This document shows positions 57,706-64,000 of a stretch of DNA of 64,000 nt, piece by piece. The stretch lies in the NCBI GenBank assembly GCA_021521415.1, contig JAIQDT010007598.1, forward strand, positions 29,665 through 93,664, written 5' to 3'. Every line of letters begins with the position of its first letter. Within the stretch, counting starts at the first letter, position 1. Made by a program: the position numbers and the translations under genes. The notes below the pieces were generated by a model that was given only the letters and a program-made list of their open reading frames with translations, did no database searches and was not told the origin of the DNA. The DNA comes from Bidens hawaiensis (taxonomy: Eukaryota > Streptophyta > Magnoliopsida > Asterales > Asteraceae).

Positions 57706-58439
57706 TGAGCTGCACTTTATTCAATTGCTAAGTCACGGCTTGGTCCATTATCCACGTTATATCCACTTGTTATAGCCCTAACCTCATTATTAGGGCTTGG
57801 TATAGATCCATATTAGTTTCCTTAACCGTTTTCGGCCAAAACTTGACTCGGTTAACCGTAAAGCTTGAACCTTTATGATAAAACGTTCAAAACCAGATTT
57901 AGGGTTTCTTTAAACGAGTCGTTCATAACCATAGGTTCGTTAAGTTCATTTTAACATCAAGTTTGCTACTTTATGTTTCGTTTATAGCCGATCTTCTCTA
58001 GGTTTAAGTTTCAAGGCCAACCGTTCATTAAAACGTAAACTTTAATATAATGAACATACCTTTGTGTGACTGTTAGGTCACGGTTAACTTGGTTATGAAC
58101 TTTAAATCTTGTATATTAAAGATCTATCAAAACCCAACGTTCGTTTGATTTCGGATCCTTCTCTTTCCTTCGGCCGTATATGGTGTAGGTGTGTGAGTGT
58201 GTTTTGAGTGTGTAGAGATTATGGAAATATGGAAATGAGGATCTAGGGTTTTAGAGAGGTTTAAGGGATTATTTATACTCTCTTAAGCCCATGGACCTAA
58301 GGCCCATCCCATCCTTCTATTCCATCTTAATTACCCAAGTTCATACTTCTTTCTTTTATTTAATTTTTATTAAATATTAACACACTTTTCAAAACATAAA
58401 CTCTCTTTTATTTAATATTATAAATCTCGGGATGTTACA

Positions 58440-60690
58440 CAAGACCAAAGCCGAACATGAGCATCATTTACGTTCCATTCTCGATCTCCTAAGAAAAGAA
58501 TAACTTTATTCCAAGTTCTCAAAATGTGAATTTTGGTAAAAAGAAGTTCAATTTTTGGGACACATCGTCAACGATAAAGGTATTCATGTTGATCCCGCCA
58601 AAATAGATGTCATAAAGATTGGAAATTTCCATCCACACCCACGGAAGTCCGATCTTTCCTTGGTTTGGCCGAGTATTATCGGCGATTCATTCTAAACTTC
58701 TCCAAAATCGTGTTACCCCTCACCGCACTAACTCATAAAGGAAAACCTTATAAATAGAACCGAAACAAGAAGAATCTTTCCAAACTCTAAAGCATATGCT
58801 TTGCAATGCTCCCGTCCTAACCCTTCCTGATGGAAACGACGACTTTGTGGTATTTTGAGATGCATCCAACCAAGGTTTCGTTTGCATTCTCATACAAAGA
58901 GCTCAAGTTATCACATATGCCTCAAGACAACTTATGGTTCATGAAAAGAATTACACGACTCATGATCTCGAACTTGGTGCCGTCATTTTCGCTCTCAAAA
59001 TCTAGAGACTTTATATTTATGGCACAAAATGTGTTGTATTCACCGATCATAAAAGTCTTCAACACATCTTTGACCAAAAAATCTCAACATGAGACAACGT
59101 CGATGGGCCGAATTACTTAATGATTATGATTGTGAAATTCGCTACCACCCCGGTAAAGCGAATGTTGTAGCCAATACCCTTAGTCGCAAAGTTAATGTCA
59201 AATCCGTTCTGCTTCATAGCATCATCATCCACACCGATCTTCAAGACCGCGTCTATCGAGCCCAATGCATCTCCATTTGTGAAAGCAATATGTACGACGA
59301 AATATCATGTGGAGCCGAACTTCAACTCGAAACCAAACCCGATGGCTTGCTTTATTTTCTCAATCGTTTGTGGGTTCCCGATCGTGATGAACTTCGTACT
59401 TTCATTCTCGACGAAGCTCATATGTTGCGATATTTCATGCATCCCGATGCAGAAAGGTGTACTTCGATCTTCGATCTATTTATTGGTGGCCGGGTATGAA
59501 AAAGGACGTATCACTTTATGTCTCAAAATGTCTTACATGCTCAAAGGTTAAATCCGAACATCAAAAACCTTTTGGTTTACTCGAGCAACCTCCTATTCCC
59601 GTTTGGAAATTGTAAGACATTGCTATGGACTTTATCACCAAATTATCCCCCACTCGAAAGAAAAAAGATAGTATTTGGGTAATCATCGATCGATTAACCA
59701 AATCGGCCCAACTTCATCCCGATCAGAGAGAAGTACTCTGTAGACAACTCGCTCAAGTCTGTGTTCATGAAATTGTATGTCGCCATGGTATTCCGTTGAC
59801 CATTATTTCCGATCGTGATGCTCGCTTCACCTCCTGTTTTTGAAAATCGATTCAAGAAGCTTTGGGCACTCGCCTTGGTCTTAGTACCCGCTTATCACCC
59901 TCAAACTGATGGTCAAGCCGAGCATACAATCCAAACCCTTGAAGATATGCTTAGATCTTGTGACTTGATTTTGTTGGAAATTGGGATTCTCATCTCCCGC
60001 TTGTCGAATTCTCATACAATAATAGCTATCTATCTAGCATTAGTATGGCTCCTTTCCAAGCCCTTTATGGTTGCAAGTGTCGTTCCCCGATTTGTTAGAA
60101 CGAGATTGGTGAAGCCCAAATTACCGGCCCAGAGATGGTCCAAGACACTACCGATCGTATCGATCAAATTCGAAAAAACCTTCTTGTTGCTAGAAGTTGT
60201 CAAAAGAGCTATGCCGATAAACGGCGAAAGCCTCTTGAATTTAATGTTGGCGACCTTGTCCTTCTCAAAGTATCCCCTTGGATGGGGGTAGTCCATTTTG
60301 GAAAAAAAGAAAAACTAGCACCCCGTTTCATAGGCCCATTCAAAATTCTTGATATGATTGGAAAAGTGGCTTATAAACTCGAATTACCGCAAGAACTTAC
60401 CGGTGTCCATCCAACCTTTCATGTCTTGAACCTCAAAAAGTGCTTAGTCGAGGGTAATCTTCATATACCTCTCGACGAAGTATGTATCGGCGAAACCTTG
60501 CAAATGATCGAAAAATCCGTTGAAATCATGTATCACAACGAGAAACGAACCAAATGTAGCCGCATCCGTTTAGTTAAAGTCCGTTGAGAATCACAGCGTG
60601 GCGCTGAATCTACTAGGGAACAAGAAGAAGAAATGAAGGAAAAGTACCCGTATTTATTTATTACGGATTCTTCTTAATTTCGGGACAAAG
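58440..60690 (+). pseudogene. Tekay unit B, RT tail, RNase H, integrase and chromodomain remnant
   Basis: The join at AAGACCAAAGCCGAACATGAG enters RT downstream of the catalytic box. Pieces: RNase H (58830-59190; [12 protein letters not shown], [26 protein letters not shown]), integrase (59390-60100; FITKLSPTRKKKDS, IPLTIISDRDARF with the acidic motif intact, [18 protein letters not shown]), then [48 protein letters not shown]. The chromodomain is cut by a TGA after VKVR, then QRGAESTREQEEEMK and EKYPYLF. Numerous frameshifts. Confidence 0.82.
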
Positions 60691-60710
60691 TTTCCTAAAG
60701 TATGGAAGAC

Positions 60711-61715
60711 TGTGACATTCGTCATTTTCGGTTTAACGTGTATTTGTTTTTGTATCGGAAACCCGACCCGTTTTGTTTTTCCGAATCTTTCGTTATTAAT
60801 AAAATATTGTTTTTATGTTCATTTATATTACACAATTGTAGGATCAAGAAATCATCTCTTTCGGAACGTTAAAACACCCTTTTTGGCTAAAAACGAGTTA
60901 AAACAAACTTAAGAGACTAAAATTGTCAAATAACAAAAGCATGTAACTCTTGAAAGAAACATTATGGTCAACCCTTCACTCTTTCCCTATATAAACAAGA
61001 CAAATGCATACCATTTGAGTTTGCCCATTCACCTCAAACTCTCCCCAATCTAGATCTAAGTATTATTTCTTCAAACTCTCGATAGTTTGACTCTCAAGGT
61101 CAAACTACTTCTAATTTTTGTTTGTAACTAATTCTTGTTAATTAAAGCTTGTTATTATAGCTTGTTTAAAACATAATACCCTTGTTTCCTTGGCTTTCCC
61201 TTCTCTGTCCATGTCGGTTTAGGTGTATTGCTAGGCAAGGCTTCATGGAGGACTATTATATTCCTTGATTAAACACTTTAATTTATGCTCTAATTTATGC
61301 AAGCTTACTAATGTTGTTTAGTTTCTAATTACTTTAATTTCCAAATCATTTTAATGAGTTCTATGGTATTGGGTATGTGGCAACCATCCTCGGTTTCATT
61401 CCGAGTCAAGGACCGAACCAAAACCGAACTCTTGTTTAAATACTTTATTTTTAACTTGTTGTATGTAAGACTTGAGTATTATTGTTTCTAAGTTATTTTA
61501 ATAAAGTTCTATCGTATTGGGTATGTAGTAACCATCCTCGGTCTTATTCCGAGTCAAGGACCGAACCAAGACCAAACTAAACCGAGTTCACTCGCTTAAG
61601 ACACACTAGTGTGTTTTGGGCTACCGAATCTCATATTTTACTTGAAACTATATTATAAACAAATTTTAAATTGTTTTCTCAAAATACTTGGTATGTCGGA
61701 TCCAACTTGATCTTA
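60711..61715 (+). repeat. 3' LTR of Tekay unit B, truncated
   Basis: Starts TGTGACATTCGTCATTTTCGG after the purine tract. TATA box near 60992. The LARD target region is uninterrupted here (AATACTTTATTTTTAACTTG). It ends at about 61715 (GGATCCAACTTGATCTTATT), less than half of the full LTR, where the inverted-array element begins. Confidence 0.82.
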
Positions 61716-62655
61716 TTAGAAGTTTGTTATATAAAATTTAAAACAAAAATCATGTCATTGTGTCTTTTCGCACACCATTGCGTCTTTTTCGCTTATCATT
61801 GTGTCTTTTCGCACACCATTGTGTCTTTTCGCTTATCATTGTGTCTTTTTTCATCATTGTGTCTTTTCACACACCATTGTGTCTTTTCGCTTATCATTGT
61901 GTCTTTTTTCGTCATTGTGTTTTTCCCATTCCATTGTGTCTTTTCGCACATCATTGTGTTTTTTCGCACACCATTTTGTATTTTCGCACACCATTGTGTC
62001 TTTTCGCTTATCATTGTGTCTTTTTCGCCATTGTGTCTTTTTGTCATTGTGTCTTTTTGCACACCATTGTGTCTTTTCATTTATCATTGTGTCTTTTTTC
62101 GTCATTGTGTCTTTTCGCACACCATTATGTCTTTTTTCGCCATTGTGTCTTTTCGCACACCATTGTGTCTTTTTTCGCACACCATTGTGTATTTTCACAC
62201 ACTATGTGTCTTTTCGCTTATCAATATGTCTTTTTTCGTCATTGTGTTTTTTTGTCGTTGTGTCTTTTAACTCATCATTATGTTTTTTTAAATACTAATA
62301 ACACCATTGTGTAATTATAATAATATGTAAAAATAATGATAAAATAACAACAAATTATCTAATACATAAAACAAAATGATTAATACGTGTTACACAATAA
62401 CTTGAAACGTAAAACACACTGGTGAATTCGTATAACACAATGACCTAAAATGTAAGACACAATGGTGAATACGTATAACACAATGACCTAAAACGTAAGA
62501 CACAATGGTGAATATATATATATATATATATAACACAATGACTTGAAACGTAAAACACAATGGAAACAACATATTACACAATGACACAATGAAAAACAAA
62601 AAACACAATTAAAAAACCCATTAGTTTTTTTTTTATTTTTATATAACAATATGAT
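61716..62655. mobile_element. Candidate foldback element with inverted CATTGTGT/ACACAATG arrays
   Basis: Left arm: about two dozen CATTGTGTCTTTTCGCACAC-type units of about 20 bp (61755-62280). Right arm: about eight ACACAATG words in 43-bp units (62390-62600). The outer ends share TTGTTATATAAAA (about 61725) and its complement TTTTATATAACAA (about 62637). No transposase. The long frames on both strands only translate the repeat. Confidence 0.55.
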
Positions 62656-63225
62656 ACTCATATTGAAGATAAAAAACGCTTATTATTATGGTGAATTTTT
62701 TTTAAAAAAATAATGTCGTATGAAAAACTTATGGACATTTTAAAATGATGGGAGAATTGACATGTGTCTTGCATGTGAAAAGAGAAAGTCAACAAATGTG
62801 AGTCATTACCTTCATGCCCTTTCCATTAATTTTTATTTATTTAATTAATCTCAGCCATTTACATCTAAGATCAATGGACTTGATTCTTTCTCACCCTTCT
62901 CATTCTTGTTGTCCTTTGTATTTTAACTTTACCCCATATATATATAATCAAGAGTAATTATACTAATCCATGAGTAATTTTTTTTTTCTTAAAATGCTAA
63001 TTTTTATAAAAAGAAAAACTAAAAGAGAATTCTGCAATTTGTCTCCCTGGTATATGGATCAATTCTACAGGTTTGACACTGAAAATGATTTTGCGAACTT
63101 TGGACCATCGTGATATTTGGGCGGGTCAATCTGACTCCTTGCCGTCAGTTGACCGTCAGACCAAAAAACTGTGAAATTACCTTTTTACCCCTGAGTCTAT
63201 AATTAAACCTAAAACTAAATATCCA
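62656..63225. other. AT-rich non-coding stretch
   Basis: No gene or named repeat recognised, apart from a short (TA)n at 62936-62946. Confidence 0.5.
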
Positions 63226-63229
63226 AATT

Positions 63230-63313
63230 TCGTGTAGTGGCTGGGGTTCGAACCCCGGATCCCCTGTTTAACAACAAACAATACAAACCAGTTGGACTGA
63301 GCTACCATTTAAT
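63230..63313 (-). repeat. tRNA-like SINE or tRNA relic
   Basis: On the minus strand: GGTAGCTCAGTCCAACTGG (A box) and GGGGTTCGAACCCC (B box/T-loop). The boxes are separated by about 35 bp, close to tRNA spacing. A folded tRNA with acceptor stem was not evident, so a SINE head is more likely than a functional tRNA gene. Confidence 0.55.
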
Positions 63314-63334
63314 AAAACTACACAATATCTAATA

Positions 63335-63406
63335 TATATTAAGTACCACAATGTGCTGTATATGTATGTTGTATATATGTTCTGTATGTATGCCGTATAG
63401 TATATA

Positions 63407-63450
<44 letters not shown>

Positions 63451-63545
63451 TGCATATATATATATATGTTGTATATATATGTTGCATATATACATATGCT
63501 GTATATATATGCTGCATATATATATATACTTATGGTATATAATAT
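63335..63545 (+). repeat. TA-rich compound microsatellite
   Basis: (TA)n with interspersed TATGCTGCATATA and TATGTTGTATATA words. The open frames (YIYIYIYIY) are repeat translations. Confidence 0.93.
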
Positions 63546-63547
63546 TT

Positions 63548-64000
63548 TTAAACGACGAAACGAGTCCGAAAACGACGAAACGGGTCGTTTTTTAACAAAC
63601 TTTTTATTCAAAAACGACGAAACGGGTCGTTTTTTAACAAACTTTTTATTCAAAAACGACGAAACGGGTTGTTTTTGAACAAACTTTTTGTTCAAAAACG
63701 ACGAAACGGGTCGTTTTTTTAACAAACTTTTCACTAAAAATCGACGAAACGGGTCGTTTTTTAACAAACTTTTCACTAAAAAACGACGAAACGGGTCGTT
63801 TTTTAACAAACTTTCGTTCAAAAACGACGAAACGGGTCGTTTTTTAACAAACTTTTTGTTCAAAAACGACGAAACTCGTTTTTTAACAAACTTTTCACTA
63901 AAAAACGACGAAACGGGTCTTTTTTTAACAAATTTTTCTTTCAAAAACGACGAAACGGGTCGTTTTTTAACAAACTTTTCACTAAAAACGATGAAACGGC
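63548..64000 (+). repeat. Minisatellite, about 40 bp x 12, each unit a hairpin
   Basis: Unit AAAACGACGAAACGGGTCGT then TTTTTAACAAACTTTTTATTC. Each unit has an inverted repeat AAAACGAC-GAAACGG-GTCGTTTT (8-bp stem). About 12 units are seen and the array runs off the right edge. The minus-strand frame with repeated FVKKRPVSSFLN is a translation artefact. Confidence 0.93.

Larger units (their letters stand above)
55677..58439 (-). repeat. Reverse-oriented LTR inserted in Tekay unit B
   Basis: On the minus strand the right end reads TGTAACATCCCGAGATTT, a typical LTR start, with a TATA box in GAGTATAAATAATCCC (near 58272). The left limit is uncertain (about 55677) and no TSD was found. Inside are a tandem repeat (56149-56318) and a long field of ATCGA words (56890-57700). 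It is probably a solo or truncated LTR related to 40253-40995. Confidence 0.6.

Noticed and set aside
61760..62314. Three long plus-strand frames (HCVFSHTIVSF-type) and two minus-strand frames (KRHNGVRKDTM-type)
   Set aside because: All are translations of the CATTGTGTCTTTT array in different frames.
63230..63313. Functional tRNA gene
   Set aside because: A and B boxes are present, but I could not pair an acceptor stem or anticodon arm. Called SINE-like or relic.
63339..63944. 201-codon minus-strand frame with KKRPVSSFLNKKFV repeats
   Set aside because: Produced by the 40-bp minisatellite and the TA microsatellite. No independent evidence of coding.
63548..64000. CRISPR array
   Set aside because: The regular 40-bp repeats have no unique spacers and the genome is clearly that of a plant. 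It is a minisatellite.

Overview
This window is repeat-rich nuclear DNA from a flowering plant. The families and the Tat antisense gene look most like Asteraceae, but that is a recollection-based inference. I recognise no intact host gene, rRNA or tRNA gene. Nearly everything that can be named is a transposable element, mostly decayed and often nested.

Layout. 1-1.9 kb: a LINE 3' end, then AT-rich sequence. 1.92-5.37 kb: a complete young non-autonomous LTR element (LARD copy 1; 543-bp LTRs about 99% identical; TSD ATAAC) without gag-pol but with an internal array of AGCACA/TGTGCT palindromes. 5.9-19.3 kb: a 13.4-kb Tat-lineage Ty3 element on the minus strand (TSD GAATT). It has gag, RT, RNase H, archaeal-type RNase H and integrase, all broken. 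Between integrase and the 3' LTR lie two divergent copies of a spliced, coiled-coil antisense gene of the 'putative gypsy type transposon' class, each with its own TATA promoter. 19.6-21.3 kb: the 3' end of a second Tat element with a third copy of that promoter and gene.

21.3-30 kb: an LTR-like block with GGGGCCGTG repeats, then a degenerate Ty3 element whose LTR-like leader has four CACGTG boxes. Its integrase reading frame runs into an array of the LARD repeat. 30-34 kb: a SIRE-like Copia RNase H remnant and AT-rich DNA with SINE-like and MITE-like pieces. 34.2-38.8 kb: a candidate Helitron (clear 3' terminus at 38830) holding two hAT-type MITEs. 39-42 kb: LTR fragments joined head to head, and a Harbinger/Tourist-type MITE.

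43.5-61.7 kb: two Tekay/Del-type chromoviruses arranged as a probable LTR-sharing dimer. LARD copy 2 (52184-55326, reversed, TSD TTATT) is inserted in the middle LTR, and a reverse-oriented LTR interrupts the second unit. Reverse transcriptase, integrase and chromodomain are broken. 61.7-64 kb: an inverted pair of CATTGTGT/ACACAATG arrays, a SINE-like fragment, a TA-rich microsatellite and a 40-bp hairpin minisatellite running off the right edge.

The most interesting signal is the Tat antisense gene. Three diverged copies share an inverted repeat exactly 3 nt before TATAAATA, with a symmetric compensating change between copies. This suggests a conserved promoter and regulator inside a retrotransposon.
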